Source: Rhodospirillales bacterium (GTDB lineage: Bacteria > Pseudomonadota > Alphaproteobacteria > Rhodospirillales > JANQFP01). Taken from it: 47,554 nucleotides of DNA. The notes beneath the pieces were generated by a model. That model made no database searches. It was not told where the DNA came from and saw only the letters and a list, made by a program, of their open reading frames with translations. Each line of letters starts with the position of its first letter. Within the stretch, counting starts at the first letter, position 1. The stretch is taken from assembly GCA_028277795.1 (NCBI GenBank), contig JANQFP010000036.1:1-47554 (forward strand), written 5' to 3'. Of this stretch, positions 17,507-25,724 are shown piece by piece. The position numbers and the translations under genes were made by a program.

Positions 17507-18217
17507 TCAGGTTATCGACCCGTCCTTGGACCTCACTGAATCGGACACGGTGAACCCTGCTCGAAACCCGCTGCGGCGCCAAGCGAAGTACGTGACGAAG
17601 GTGTGCGCCAAGATCAACAGGGTGATTCCCCACTCGAACGCATCCTCGTAGCGGCGGTAATCGTCGTAGAATGCCCACGATAGCAGGCTCATCGCCCCAA
17701 GGGTGGCAACCAATCCTGAACACGCCAGTAACCCTCGGAAAACTGGCAGGGATACTGTTGCTCTTCCCCTTCCGACCACTGCCGCGACCTGAACCGTCAT
17801 CAGGAGTTGGGCAAGAAATGTGAAGATGTAGAAAAGGATCATGCCGATGCGACGCTGCTGGCGGTAAAGCTCGCCCACCTCGCCCAAAACACTTGAATAA
17901 ATGAACAGGCCCACAGCAGCGATCATCCCGATCCACATCATGGCGCCGTTGAGGTGGGGCATGTGGGTACCGAGTGCCTTGAGCCACTCCAGACTAAGCT
18001 TCCAATAAACCATCATCAGAACGGAGGTCGGGATGATGGCGGTGCGGAAGAGGACTCTTTCGGGGGCATGACGCCCAGTGGCGCTAATGGATACGCAGTC
18101 TGGGAAATAGGGAAAGCACCATGAGACATGGCCCTGACCGGCGGCCAAGAGATAGCAGACGTGGACCGCGAGAACCGGTAGCAAGGCCGTTACCAAGGGA
18201 ATGGCATTGAGTCTCAT
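17507..18217 (-). CDS. Multispanning membrane protein, possibly Frag1/DRAM-like
   Basis: The protein of about 236 residues has six hydrophobic segments: an N-terminal LNAIPLVTALLPVLAVHVCY, then a loop WCFPYFPDCVSISATGRHAPE, then FRTAIIPTSVLMMVYW, MMWIGMIAAVGLFIYSS, ILFYIFTFLAQLLMTVQVAAVV, LACSGLVATLGAMSLLSWAFY and a final WGITLLILAHTFVTYFAW. The loop with FP-Y-x-D...SISATG followed by PE...FR is reminiscent of the Frag1/DRAM/Sfk1 family, but I would not press this. The ATG at 18217 gives a normal first helix; the frame continues upstream to 18331. It sits within the ISL3-like ends. Confidence 0.7.
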   Translation of the reverse strand: MRLNAIPLVTALLPVLAVHVCYLLAAGQGHVSWCFPYFPDCVSISATGRHAPERVLFRTAIIPTSVLMMVYWKLSLEWLKALGTHMPHLNGAMMWIGMIAAVGLFIYSSVLGEVGELYRQQRRIGMILFYIFTFLAQLLMTVQVAAVVGRGRATVSLPVFRGLLACSGLVATLGAMSLLSWAFYDDYRRYEDAFEWGITLLILAHTFVTYFAWRRSGFRAGFTVSDSVRSKDGSIT

Positions 18218-18600
18218 CAGGGGCCTATTCCGGTTGGAACCAGAAACAGTGCTTACACCAATCTGAGATGGACGTTCACTACTCCTGACGTCGTGCCACA
18301 AGAAGGGGCGCTTTGAATAAAAATGGGTCACGAAGAGAACTTCCCGACAAAACGGACCAAGGTCCGCTGTCCGTTCGAAAGCGGTTGAAACTCGCCTGGA
18401 ACCGGCACCCAGCAGAGTTTCGATCCCATCCGCAACCGTGCCAATCCCACTTGTTCCGTCGAAGAGCCACGTTCTTTGGCGCGAATTCGGAGGCGGTTCC
18501 GGGCGCGGCCGTGAGGCACCGCCGTCGCCGTTAACCGTTTGTTGACGGTCTCGGCCTTACGCTGCCGACGCCGAACAACGCCCCGGATGAGAGAACGGAC
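18218..18600. other. Gene-free stretch with the right ISL3-like end
   Basis: This stretch holds the presumed promoter region of the membrane-protein gene and the right terminal repeat at 18442-18468. Beyond the repeat, G+C rises back to the chromosomal level. No further gene is seen before the small one at 18601. Confidence 0.5.
18442..18468 (-). repeat. Right terminal inverted repeat (ISL3-like)
   Basis: Read on the minus strand from 18468, it begins GGCTCTTCGACG and continues gaacaagtgggattg. It pairs with 16437-16463. No transposase coding sequence is found inside this end. Confidence 0.6.
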
Positions 18601-18783
18601 ATGCGCTACACCGTTGTTTTCGATCACATCGCCGAGTCGTGGGCGGTCGTCGACACCCTGGCGGCGGGCGTCCTCATCGCCCACCATCCCCACGAGGAGG
18701 ACGCCTGGAGAGGCGCCTCGGCGGCCGAGGAGCTGTGGCGGCGCCAGGACTCGCCGGCCAACGCCATCCGGCGCGGCCGCTGA
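18601..18783 (+). CDS. Small hypothetical protein, 60 residues
   Basis: The short product reads MRYTVVFDHIAESWAVVDTL and then ends in a charged tail (RRQDSPANAIRRGR). It is not recognised. The ATG follows ggatgagagaacggac, a weak ribosome-binding site. Codon use fits the G+C-rich chromosome, and the acidic middle with an arginine-rich tail looks protein-like. It stands alone between the ISL3-like element and the hydrogenase operon. It may be a real small gene or chance. Confidence 0.45.
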   Translation: MRYTVVFDHIAESWAVVDTLAAGVLIAHHPHEEDAWRGASAAEELWRRQDSPANAIRRGR

Positions 18784-18913
18784 CCTTGCCGGCCGACGGC
18801 CTGGTTCCCTGCCCCGCCTGCGGCGGCGCCGCGGCCCTCCCCTCGGCGCGGACCCCCATCGGGCGGTAGCCCGCCCTCACACCAATGACGTGAATCGGTG
18901 CGCGGGACGATCA

Positions 18914-18954
18914 GCGCCTGCGCGACCCGCGTGATTCCCGGGTCACGCAGGCGC
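18914..18954. repeat. Inverted repeat upstream of hup genes
   Basis: The arms gcgcctgcgcgaccc (18914-18928) and gggtcacgcaggcgc (18940-18954) pair at 14 of 15 positions, with an 11-base loop. There is no T-run on either strand, so an intrinsic terminator is unlikely. It could be an operator or a structured 3' end for the small gene upstream. Confidence 0.55.
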
Positions 18955-19242
18955 GGCCGCCCCCGGACGTCCCGGTATATCATTGCCGCCGTCAGGTATT
19001 GTCCGGAGACCGCGTTCCGGGCCGCAAACAAAGACCGAGTCGCACGAATGGCCTTTCTTTGTTGTAGTTCTTTCGAGGAGTGGAATTCGTATAAGTAAAA
19101 GATAATATATTTAATGCCTCTACTGCGGACGGGCTGATAATAATCACTCTCAACTTTTCCCGTAGCTTGTATTTGCGCGCACATGCCTGTAATATTCCCC
19201 CGCCTTCCTGGGGGACGGATTTCTTGTGCGGAAGGACGTGAC

Positions 19243-19266
19243 ACGCCGCGTCAGGAGACGCGGCGT
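19243..19266 (+). promoter_or_regulatory. Hairpin in the hupS leader
   Basis: Perfect 10-base arms (acgccgcgtc and gacgcggcgt) enclose a 4-base loop, agga. The hairpin lies 97-120 bases ahead of the hupS start, probably in its 5' untranslated region. No T-run follows, so it may be a protein-binding site or a stabilising stem rather than a terminator. Confidence 0.5.
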
Positions 19267-19362
19267 TGGTCGGCAGACCCGACGCAATAACAAGACCAAA
19301 ACGTCCAAAAATAAGATCAACCGAAAAACGCCACCGCCGCGACGGTTGGGAGGGAGGCCCGT

Positions 19363-20466
19363 ATGTCGCATACCCAGACGTTCTACGACGTGATCCGCCG
19401 GCGTGGGATCACGCGCCGCAGCTTCATGCAGTTCTGCAGCATGACCGCCGCGTCCATGGGGCTGGCCCCGGCCATGTCGGGCCGCATCGCCCACGCCATG
19501 GAGACCAAGCCGCGGATTCCGGTGATCTGGTTCCACGGCAACGAGTGCACCTGCTGCTCGGAGTCCTTCATCCGTTCGGCCCACCCGCTGGTCGGCGACG
19601 TGGTGCTGTCCATGATCAACCTCGAGTACGACGACCTGATCATGGCGGCCGCCGGGCACCAGGCCGAGGCCGTGGCCGAGAAGGTGATGGAGGAGCACAA
19701 GGGCGAGTACGTGCTGGCCGTGGAGGGCGACGCGCCGCTGAACGAGGACGGCATGTACTGCTTCGTCGCCGGCAAGCCCTTCGCCGAGAACCTGAGGCGG
19801 GCCGCCAAGGACGCCGCCATGGTCATCGCCTGGGGCCAGTGCGCCTCCTTCGGCTGCGTGCAGACGGCCAAGCCCAACCCGACCCGCGGCACGCCGGTGC
19901 ACAAGGTGGTGCTCGACAAGCCGGTGATCAAGGTGCCGGGCTGCCCGCCCATCGCCGAGGTGATGACCGGCGTGCTCAGCTACATCCTCACCTTCGACCG
20001 GCTGCCCGAGCTCGACCGCCAGGGCCGGCCCAAGATGTTCTACGGCCAGCGCATCCACGACAAGTGCTACCGGCGCGGCCACTTCGACGCCGGCCAGTTC
20101 GTCGAGCGCTGGGACGACGACGGGGCGCGCAAGGGCTACTGCCTGTACAAGATGGGCTGCAAGGGGCCGACCACCTACAACGCCTGCTCCACGGTCATGT
20201 GGAACCAGGGGGTCTCCTTCCCCATCGGCTCCGGGCATGGCTGCCTGGGGTGCTCGGAGGACGGGTTCTGGGACAAGGGGTCCTTCTACGACCGGGTCAC
20301 CGACATCCATCAGTTCGGCATCGAGGACAACGCCGAGACGGTGGGTGCCGGCGTGGCCATCGGCGTCGGCGCGGCGGTGGCCGTGCATGCCGCCATGAGC
20401 GTGGTCAGGCGCACCCTCGACAAGGCCGACGAGAAGGCCGAGCGGTCCGGACAGGGCCAGGGCTGA
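19363..20466 (+). CDS. hupS: Uptake [NiFe]-hydrogenase small subunit
   Basis: This 367-residue subunit carries the electron-relay FeS clusters of a membrane-bound group 1 hydrogenase. It begins with a long twin-arginine signal (TRRSFMQF, R18-R19; cleavage probably near residue 46 after AHA), so the folded dimer is exported by Tat. The proximal cluster motif ECTCCSES (C62, C65) and downstream cysteines ([32 protein letters not shown]) are all present. A C-terminal hydrophobic helix ([20 protein letters not shown]) anchors it to the membrane, next to the cytochrome b. The ATG follows gggaggga. It is the first gene of the hup cluster. Confidence 0.97.
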   Translation: MSHTQTFYDVIRRRGITRRSFMQFCSMTAASMGLAPAMSGRIAHAMETKPRIPVIWFHGNECTCCSESFIRSAHPLVGDVVLSMINLEYDDLIMAAAGHQAEAVAEKVMEEHKGEYVLAVEGDAPLNEDGMYCFVAGKPFAENLRRAAKDAAMVIAWGQCASFGCVQTAKPNPTRGTPVHKVVLDKPVIKVPGCPPIAEVMTGVLSYILTFDRLPELDRQGRPKMFYGQRIHDKCYRRGHFDAGQFVERWDDDGARKGYCLYKMGCKGPTTYNACSTVMWNQGVSFPIGSGHGCLGCSEDGFWDKGSFYDRVTDIHQFGIEDNAETVGAGVAIGVGAAVAVHAAMSVVRRTLDKADEKAERSGQGQG

Positions 20467-20488
20467 GGGTCGGGGAGGGATTCAGACA

Positions 20489-22285
20489 ATGGCAGCCATG
20501 CAGACACCCAACGGGTTCAACCTCGACAACGCCGGCCGCCGCCTGGTGGTCGACCCGATCCCCCGCATCGAGGGGCACCTGCGCATCGAGGTCAACGTCG
20601 ACGAGCAGAACGTGATCCGCAACGCCGTCTCGTCCGGCACCATGTGGCGCGGCATCGAGATCATCCTCAAGGGCCGCGACCCGCGCGACGCCTGGGCCTT
20701 CACCCAGCGCATCTGCGGCGTGTGCACGGGCGTGCACGCGCTGACCTCGATCCGCGCCGTGGAGAACGCGCTGGGCATCGAGATCCCCGAGAACGCCAAC
20801 ATCATCCGCAACATCATGCACCTGGCCCAGTACGCCCAGGACCATCTGGTGCACTTCTATCACCTGCACGCGCTGGACTGGGTGGACGTGGTCAGCGCGC
20901 TGAGCGCCGACCCCAAGGCCACGTCGGCGCTGGCCCAGTCCATCTCGCCGTGGCCCAAGTCCTCGCCGGGCTACTTCCGCGACGTGCATGGGCGCCTGAA
21001 GCGGTTCGTCGAATCGGGCCAGATCGGCCCCTTCTCCAACGCCTACTGGGGCCATTCGGCGTATCGCCTGCCGCCCGAGGCCAACCTGATGGCGGTGGCC
21101 CACTACCTGGACGCGCTCGACTTCCAGAAGGACATCGTGCGCATCCACACCATCTTCGGCGGCAAGAACCCGCACCCCAACTGGCTGGTCGGCGGCGTCC
21201 CCAGCCCCATCAACCTAAGCGACGCCGGCGCCGTCGGCGCCATCAACATGGAGCGGCTCAACCTCGCCAAGTCCATCGTCGACCGCACCATCACCTTCAT
21301 CGACCAGGTGTACATCCCCGACCTGCTGGCCATCGCGTCGTTCTACAAGGACTGGGGGGCGCTGGGCGGCGGCCTGTCGTCCAAGAGCGTGCTGTCCTAC
21401 GGCGACGTGCCCAAGCGGGCCAACGACCACTCGCCGGAAAGCCTGGAGATGCCGCGCGGCGCCATCATCAACGGTGACCTCAGCACGGTGCACGACGTGA
21501 GCCTCATGGACCTGGAGCAGGTCCACGAGTACGTCTCCCATTCCTGGTACAACTACCCGGACGAGAGCAAGGGCATCCATCCGTTCCAGGGCATCACCGA
21601 CCCCAACTTCACCCTCGGCGCCAACACCAAGGGCTCCAAGACCAACATCGAGGCCCTGGACGAGGAGGCCAAGTACTCCTTCCTCAAGGCGCCGCGCTGG
21701 CGCGGCCACGCCATGGAGGTGGGACCGCTGGCCCGCTACGTGGTCGGCTACGTGCAGGGGAACCCGGAGTTCAAGGAGCCGGTGGACATGGTGCTCAAGC
21801 ACCTGGACGTACCGCTGCCGGCCATCTTCTCCACCCTGGGGCGGACGGCGGCCCGCGGCCTCGAGTGCTCGTGGTCGGCCCACAAGCTGAAGCACTACAT
21901 GGACCGGCTGATCGCCAACATCAAGGCCGGCGACCTGTCCACCGCCAACACCGACATGTGGGCGCCCGAGACCTGGCCCGACGAGGCCCAGGGCTGCGCC
22001 TTCGTCGAGGCACCGCGCGGGGCCCTGGGGCACTGGGTGACCATCAAGAAGGGCAAGATCGACAACTACCAGGCGGTGGTGCCGTCGACGTGGAACGCCT
22101 CGCCGCGCGACCACGCGGGCAACATCGGGGCCTACGAGGCGGCCCTGCTCGACACGCCCATGGCCGACCCGGAGCAGCCGTTGGAGATCCTGCGCACCAT
22201 CCACAGCTTCGACCCGTGCCTGGCCTGCGCCTCCCACGTCATCGGCCCGGACGGCCGCGAGATCGCGGTGACCAAGATCCGCTGA
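20489..22285 (+). CDS. hupL: Uptake [NiFe]-hydrogenase large subunit
   Basis: The 598-residue catalytic subunit holds the Ni-Fe(CN)2CO centre that oxidises H2. The two ligand motifs are [11 protein letters not shown] (C76, C79) and DPCLACASH (C577, C580, H583). The 15 residues after H583 form the C-terminal extension removed by the endopeptidase once nickel is inserted. It carries no signal of its own and is exported with HupS. A ggggaggga site lies 8 bases before the ATG. It begins 22 bases after hupS ends. Confidence 0.98.
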   Translation: MAAMQTPNGFNLDNAGRRLVVDPIPRIEGHLRIEVNVDEQNVIRNAVSSGTMWRGIEIILKGRDPRDAWAFTQRICGVCTGVHALTSIRAVENALGIEIPENANIIRNIMHLAQYAQDHLVHFYHLHALDWVDVVSALSADPKATSALAQSISPWPKSSPGYFRDVHGRLKRFVESGQIGPFSNAYWGHSAYRLPPEANLMAVAHYLDALDFQKDIVRIHTIFGGKNPHPNWLVGGVPSPINLSDAGAVGAINMERLNLAKSIVDRTITFIDQVYIPDLLAIASFYKDWGALGGGLSSKSVLSYGDVPKRANDHSPESLEMPRGAIINGDLSTVHDVSLMDLEQVHEYVSHSWYNYPDESKGIHPFQGITDPNFTLGANTKGSKTNIEALDEEAKYSFLKAPRWRGHAMEVGPLARYVVGYVQGNPEFKEPVDMVLKHLDVPLPAIFSTLGRTAARGLECSWSAHKLKHYMDRLIANIKAGDLSTANTDMWAPETWPDEAQGCAFVEAPRGALGHWVTIKKGKIDNYQAVVPSTWNASPRDHAGNIGAYEAALLDTPMADPEQPLEILRTIHSFDPCLACASHVIGPDGREIAVTKIR

Positions 22286-22333
22286 CCCGCGGCGACCCGC
22301 CGACGGCCGACGTTCAGACAAGGGATTGCCACC

Positions 22334-23083
22334 ATGTCCACTTACGACGACGAACTGCGCATCGATCCCGTCACCGGGCAGCCCGCCATCCGCACGGGCG
22401 ACGAGGGCCGTATCAACCGCATCTCGGTGTTCGTCTTCGAATGGCCCATCCGCCTGTGGCACTGGCTGATGGTCGTCTTCCTCATCGTCCTCGGCGTCAC
22501 CGGCTACTTCATCGGCAGCCCGCTTCCGACGACCACGGGCGAGACGGGCGAGCACTACGTGATGGGCTACATCCGCTTCGTCCACTTCGTCACCGGCTAC
22601 TTCCTGGCGATCTCCTTCCTGTTCCGCATCTACTGGGCCATCGTCGGCAACCACCACGCCCGCGAGGCCTTCACGTTGCCCCTGCACAAGGGGTGGTGGT
22701 GGGCCGGCGCCGCCCACATGGCCGCGTGGTACTTCTTCGCCGTCAAGGAGCCCAAGAAGTGGGTGGGCCACAATCCCCTGGCCCAGATCTCCATGTTCAT
22801 CTTCATGCTCTACCTGCTGTTCATGATCTTCACCGGCTTCGCGCTCTACAGCGAGGGGGCGGGCGCGGGCAGCTGGCAGGACCAGATGTTCGGCTGGGTG
22901 ATCCCGCTGTTCGGCCAGAGCCAGGACGTGCACACCTGGCATCACCTGGGGATGTGGGCGCTGATCGTGTTCGCCACCCTGCACATCTACACGGCCGTCC
23001 GCGAGGACATCATGTCGCGGCAGAGCATGATCAGCACCATGATCAGCGGCGAGCGCATGTTCAAGGACGACCGCCCCGAGTAG
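22334..23083 (+). CDS. hupC: Ni/Fe-hydrogenase b-type cytochrome subunit
   Basis: The 249-residue di-heme cytochrome b passes electrons from HupS to the quinone pool. Four membrane segments are visible. Candidate heme ligands are histidines in WHWLMVVFL, YIRFVHFVTGYFLA, and VHTWHHLGMW with LHIYTA, matching the HupC/HyaC pattern. The length is slightly above the usual 220-240, because of a 30-residue hydrophilic N-terminus. It lies 48 bases after hupL. Confidence 0.95.
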   Translation: MSTYDDELRIDPVTGQPAIRTGDEGRINRISVFVFEWPIRLWHWLMVVFLIVLGVTGYFIGSPLPTTTGETGEHYVMGYIRFVHFVTGYFLAISFLFRIYWAIVGNHHAREAFTLPLHKGWWWAGAAHMAAWYFFAVKEPKKWVGHNPLAQISMFIFMLYLLFMIFTGFALYSEGAGAGSWQDQMFGWVIPLFGQSQDVHTWHHLGMWALIVFATLHIYTAVREDIMSRQSMISTMISGERMFKDDRPE

Positions 23084-23120
23084 AATGGTAGCGCCACGAC
23101 GCGACCCGGACGGCGACCCC

Positions 23121-23702
23121 ATGGACGACGACACCGAAATCCTGGTTCTGGGCATCGGCAACCTGCTGTGGGCCGACGACGGCTTCGGCGTGCGCGCCGT
23201 CGAGGAACTGCAGCGCCGCTACCACGTGCCCGAGGACCGGGTCCGCCTGGTGGACGGCGGCACCCAGGGCCTGTACCTGGTGCCCATGCTGCAGGCGGCG
23301 CGGCGGGTCATCGTCTTCGATGCCGTCGACTACAAACTCGCGCCGGGCACCCTGAAGGTGCTGCGCGGCGACGAGGTGCCGCGACTGGGCGGCGGCAAGA
23401 TCGACATGCACCAGACCTCGTTCCAGGACGTGCTGGCCACCGTCGACATCCTCGGCAACGCACCCGATGAGATCGTGGTCATCGGCGTGCAGCCGGCGGT
23501 TCTCGACGCCTTCGGCGCCAGCCTGAGCGACCCGGTGCGCGATGCGCTTTCGGCCGCCCTCGCCGTGGCGGTCGAGCAGCTCGCCGCCTGGGACGCACCC
23601 GCGCGTCCCCGTACCGGCACGCCCGACGCCGGCGAGGCCCTGTTCAGCACGGCCATCGGCCGCGCCGCCTACGAGCGCCGCGACGCCGCCGACGGGTCCT
23701 GA
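23121..23702 (+). CDS. hupD: Hydrogenase maturation endopeptidase
   Basis: The protein of about 193 residues is the HupD/HyaD-type protease that removes the C-terminal peptide of HupL after nickel insertion. Conserved features are the N-terminal LGIGNLLWADDGFGVRAVEEL (nickel-sensing Glu/Asp region), VDGGTQG, VFDAVDY and DMHQTSFQDVLA with the conserved His. ATG 23121 gives the usual N-terminus. ATG 23085, one base after the hupC stop, would add 12 residues and is also possible. A C-terminal tail beyond the core (WDAPARPRTGTPDAGEAL) is low-complexity. Confidence 0.93.
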   Translation: MDDDTEILVLGIGNLLWADDGFGVRAVEELQRRYHVPEDRVRLVDGGTQGLYLVPMLQAARRVIVFDAVDYKLAPGTLKVLRGDEVPRLGGGKIDMHQTSFQDVLATVDILGNAPDEIVVIGVQPAVLDAFGASLSDPVRDALSAALAVAVEQLAAWDAPARPRTGTPDAGEALFSTAIGRAAYERRDAADGS

Positions 23703-23706
23703 ACCG

Positions 23707-24012
23707 ATGTGCATCGGCATTCCCATGCGTGTGGTGGCACCCGACGGCCTGTTCGCCCAATGCGAGGGGCGCAACGGCGAGAGGCGCATCGACATGGCGC
23801 TGATCGGGCCGCAGCCGGTGGGGGCGTGGGTGGTCACGTCCATGGGCATCGCCCAGGCGGCCATCGATGAGGACACCGCGATCAAGATGGAGCAGGCCCT
23901 GGAGGCCGTGGCCCTGGCTTTGGAGGGGAAGCCGGTGGACCACCTGTTCGCCGACCTGGTGGACCGCGAGCCCGAGCTGCCGGAGCACCTGAAACCGGGG
24001 GGCGGGGATTGA
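23707..24012 (+). CDS. hupF: HypC/HupF family hydrogenase chaperone
   Basis: The 101-residue protein begins MCIGIPMRVV; the N-terminal Cys after Met is the conserved functional residue of the HypC family. It is longer than HypC (78 residues at 29445) and has the HupF-type C-terminal extension. A second HypC-like chaperone dedicated to the large subunit, protecting it during aerobic or microaerobic maturation, is the role described for HupF in rhizobia. It starts 4 bases after hupD. Confidence 0.93.
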   Translation: MCIGIPMRVVAPDGLFAQCEGRNGERRIDMALIGPQPVGAWVVTSMGIAQAAIDEDTAIKMEQALEAVALALEGKPVDHLFADLVDREPELPEHLKPGGGD

Positions 24013-24016
24013 TGGA

Positions 24017-24433
24017 ATGGCGTCGCCCCTCATCGAGCGCCTGACCGCCGAGTTCGGCGTGCCCGTCGTCGATGGCGACGGCGCCCAGGCGTTCCTCACC
24101 GCGTCCGGGCCCGGCATCCTGTTCCTGACCGGCGATCCCGCCACCAACCGCGAGACCAACGACGTGGCCGTGGTGCTGCCCGAGCTGTTATCCGCCATGG
24201 GACCGTCGGTCCGCGCCGCCGTCGCCGACCGCGCCGCGGAGGCCGGCCTGATGGCCCGGTTCGGAGTCCTGGCCCTGCCCGCCCTGGTGGTGGTGCGCGA
24301 CGGGGCGTATGCCGGGTCCATCGCGAAGATGCAGGACTGGGGCGTCTACGTGAGCCGCCTGCACGCCCTGCTGACCGGCGCCACCCAGGCCCTGCCCGCC
24401 GACGCGCCGGCCGAGGCCCAAGGAGCCTCCTGA
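24017..24433 (+). CDS. hupG: HupG/HyaE family hydrogenase chaperone
   Basis: The 138-residue protein has a thioredoxin-like fold pattern but lacks the CxxC active site: GPGILFLTGDPATNRETNDVAVVLPEL leads to LMARFGVLALPALVVVRDG, with the cis-proline. It matches HyaE/HupG, which are thought to bind the Tat signal of the small subunit and delay export until assembly is complete. It overlaps hupH by one base. Confidence 0.9.
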   Translation: MASPLIERLTAEFGVPVVDGDGAQAFLTASGPGILFLTGDPATNRETNDVAVVLPELLSAMGPSVRAAVADRAAEAGLMARFGVLALPALVVVRDGAYAGSIAKMQDWGVYVSRLHALLTGATQALPADAPAEAQGAS

Positions 24434-25224
24434 TGGGCGGCCCCACCAAGGTGGACACGGCGGCGGGCACTCCGTTCTTCCTGCCCGCAAAGCACTCGCG
24501 TCCGGAGGCGGACGCCGATCTCGCGCCGGCGCGGGACGCCCTGGCCCGCGTGGCGGCGGCCCTCGATGCCCGCCTGGCCGGCGCCGCGCCGGAACCCGTC
24601 GACCTGATGGATCTGGATGCCGAGAATCGGGCCCTGGTCGACGACGTCCTCGGGGAAGGCGAGGTCAGCATGGTCATCGCCGGCCCCGAAGAGACCCGGG
24701 TCCAGGAGTCCTCCATGCCGGGCCTGTGGCGGGTCCAGTCGGGGGACGGGGATGGCGGCCTTGCCGTGGACCGGGTCGAGGTGGGCCCCTACCCCGCCAT
24801 GCTGCCGGCCGTGCTGGCCTCGGGGACGCACCCCGACGTGGCCGTCGGCGACGACGGCGACGGCACCATGAACGCCCGGCCCATCCTGGCCGAGATCCGC
24901 GACCGCGCCGCCGTTTGCCGGGCCGCCGACCCGGCCCACGTCATCAACCTGAGCAACCTGCCGGTGAGCCCCGAGGACCTGGCGCTGATGGAGCGGGTGC
25001 TGGGCCAGGGACCGGTCACGGCGCTGTCCCGCGGTTACGGGAACTGCCGGGTGGTGAGCACCGCCTGCCGCCACGTCTGGCGGGTGCTCTACTTCAACGC
25101 CGACGACACCCTGCTGCTGAACACCATCGAGGTGGTGGACGTGCCCACGGCCGTGGCGGCGCCGGACGAGGACCTGCGCGACAGCGCCGCCCGTCTGGCC
25201 GAGGTGCTGGCCGAGGTGGCGTGA
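24433..25224 (+). CDS. hupH: HupH/HyaF family hydrogenase expression protein
   Basis: The 263-residue protein matches the HupH/HyaF family. Typical pieces are LLDEN-like LMDLDAENRALVDDVLGEGEVSM, the central PGLWRVQ stretch, and a C-terminal INLSNLPVSPEDLALMERVLGQGPVTALSRGYGNCR followed by WRVLYFN and LLNTIEVVDVP. It is required for small-subunit maturation in other bacteria, but the mechanism is not firmly known. It overlaps hupG by one base and hupJ by one base (TGATG-type), implying coupled translation. Confidence 0.93.
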   Translation: MGGPTKVDTAAGTPFFLPAKHSRPEADADLAPARDALARVAAALDARLAGAAPEPVDLMDLDAENRALVDDVLGEGEVSMVIAGPEETRVQESSMPGLWRVQSGDGDGGLAVDRVEVGPYPAMLPAVLASGTHPDVAVGDDGDGTMNARPILAEIRDRAAVCRAADPAHVINLSNLPVSPEDLALMERVLGQGPVTALSRGYGNCRVVSTACRHVWRVLYFNADDTLLLNTIEVVDVPTAVAAPDEDLRDSAARLAEVLAEVA

Positions 25225-25724
25225 TGGACGCCGACCCGTCGGCCATGGCGGCGCGCGTGGACGCCCTGCTCGCCGAGTTCCGGGCCGCCGACGCGCGCAT
25301 GCGCGACCTGCCCATCCACAACCCGGCCCTGACCGTCGAGGCGGTGGGTTTCCGCCCCTGGGAGGACACCTGGGCCGGGGTCGTCATCACGCCGTGGTTC
25401 ATGAACGTGGTGCTGCTGGCCCGCGACCCGGCAGCATGGGCGGACCGCTACCCCGGGAACAAGTCCACGTGGCAGCTCCCCGCCGGGCCGTGCGAGTTCA
25501 TCTTCGGCGTCGGCGAGGCCTGCGGGCCCTATCAGAGCTGCTCGCTCTATTCCCCCATGGGCCAGTTCGGCGACCCGGACACGGCCCGCCAGGTCGCCGA
25601 GGAGGCCCTGCGCCTGCTGTTCGAGCCCCCGGCCGAGGACGCCGACGCGGCGCCCGACGGCCCGCAGATGAGCCGGCGCGCGTTTCTCGCCGGCGGCGGT
25701 CGGGACCGCTCCCACCATGGATGA
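25224..25724 (+). CDS. hupJ: HupJ/HybE family hydrogenase assembly chaperone
   Basis: The 166-residue protein has the HybE/HupJ core: PIHNPALTVEAVGFRPWE, GVVITPWFMNVVLL, LPAGPCEFIFGVGEACGPYQSCSLYSPMGQF and a C-terminal SRRAFLAGG. HybE binds the twin-arginine signal and proof-reads large-subunit assembly. A rubredoxin-like domain (HupI), present next to or fused with HupJ in rhizobia, is missing here. The start is the ATG overlapping the hupH stop; longer reading of the frame is a shadow of hupH. Confidence 0.9.
   Translation: MDADPSAMAARVDALLAEFRAADARMRDLPIHNPALTVEAVGFRPWEDTWAGVVITPWFMNVVLLARDPAAWADRYPGNKSTWQLPAGPCEFIFGVGEACGPYQSCSLYSPMGQFGDPDTARQVAEEALRLLFEPPAEDADAAPDGPQMSRRAFLAGGGRDRSHHG

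Larger units (their letters stand above)
16437..18468. mobile_element. Degenerate ISL3-like element with two internal genes
   Basis: Two inward-facing copies of GGCTCTTCGACG bound this 2,032-base stretch; over 27 bases the two ends agree at 21 positions. The ends resemble ISL3-family terminal repeats (GGCTCTTC...), and the left end is followed at the expected distance by the N-terminus of an ISL3-type transposase. The rest of the transposase is absent. Its place is taken by two unrelated minus-strand genes and an inverted repeat. The flanking 8-mers (acatattt and acgttctt) match at only 5 of 8 positions, so no clear target duplication remains. It could be a single element that gained cargo and lost its transposase, or the leftover ends of two separate insertions. 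Confidence 0.55.
18784..19362. promoter_or_regulatory. Upstream region of the hydrogenase operon
   Basis: This 579-base gene-free stretch contains a large inverted repeat (18914-18954), an AT-rich block (about 19085-19150, unusual for this genome) and a hairpin in the presumed leader (19243-19266). It most likely holds the hup promoter and control sites. No sigma54 -24/-12 element with the required GG-N10-GC spacing was found, and no FNR-type TTGAT-N4-ATCAA palindrome. Confidence 0.55.

Noticed and set aside
17220..17651. 143-codon plus-strand frame
   Set aside because: It begins inside the inverted repeat and overlaps the 3' end of the membrane-protein gene on the other strand; its sequence is not protein-like.
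18961..19240. Sigma54-like promoter in front of hupS
   Set aside because: Candidate GG and GC pairs (for example around 18974-18987 and 19213-19230) have 9 rather than 10 bases between them or lack the GC; none fits the consensus.
21215..23161. 648-codon minus-strand frame across hupL and hupC
   Set aside because: Antisense of two well-conserved genes; its composition is dominated by His, Gly, Val and Arg, without domain features.
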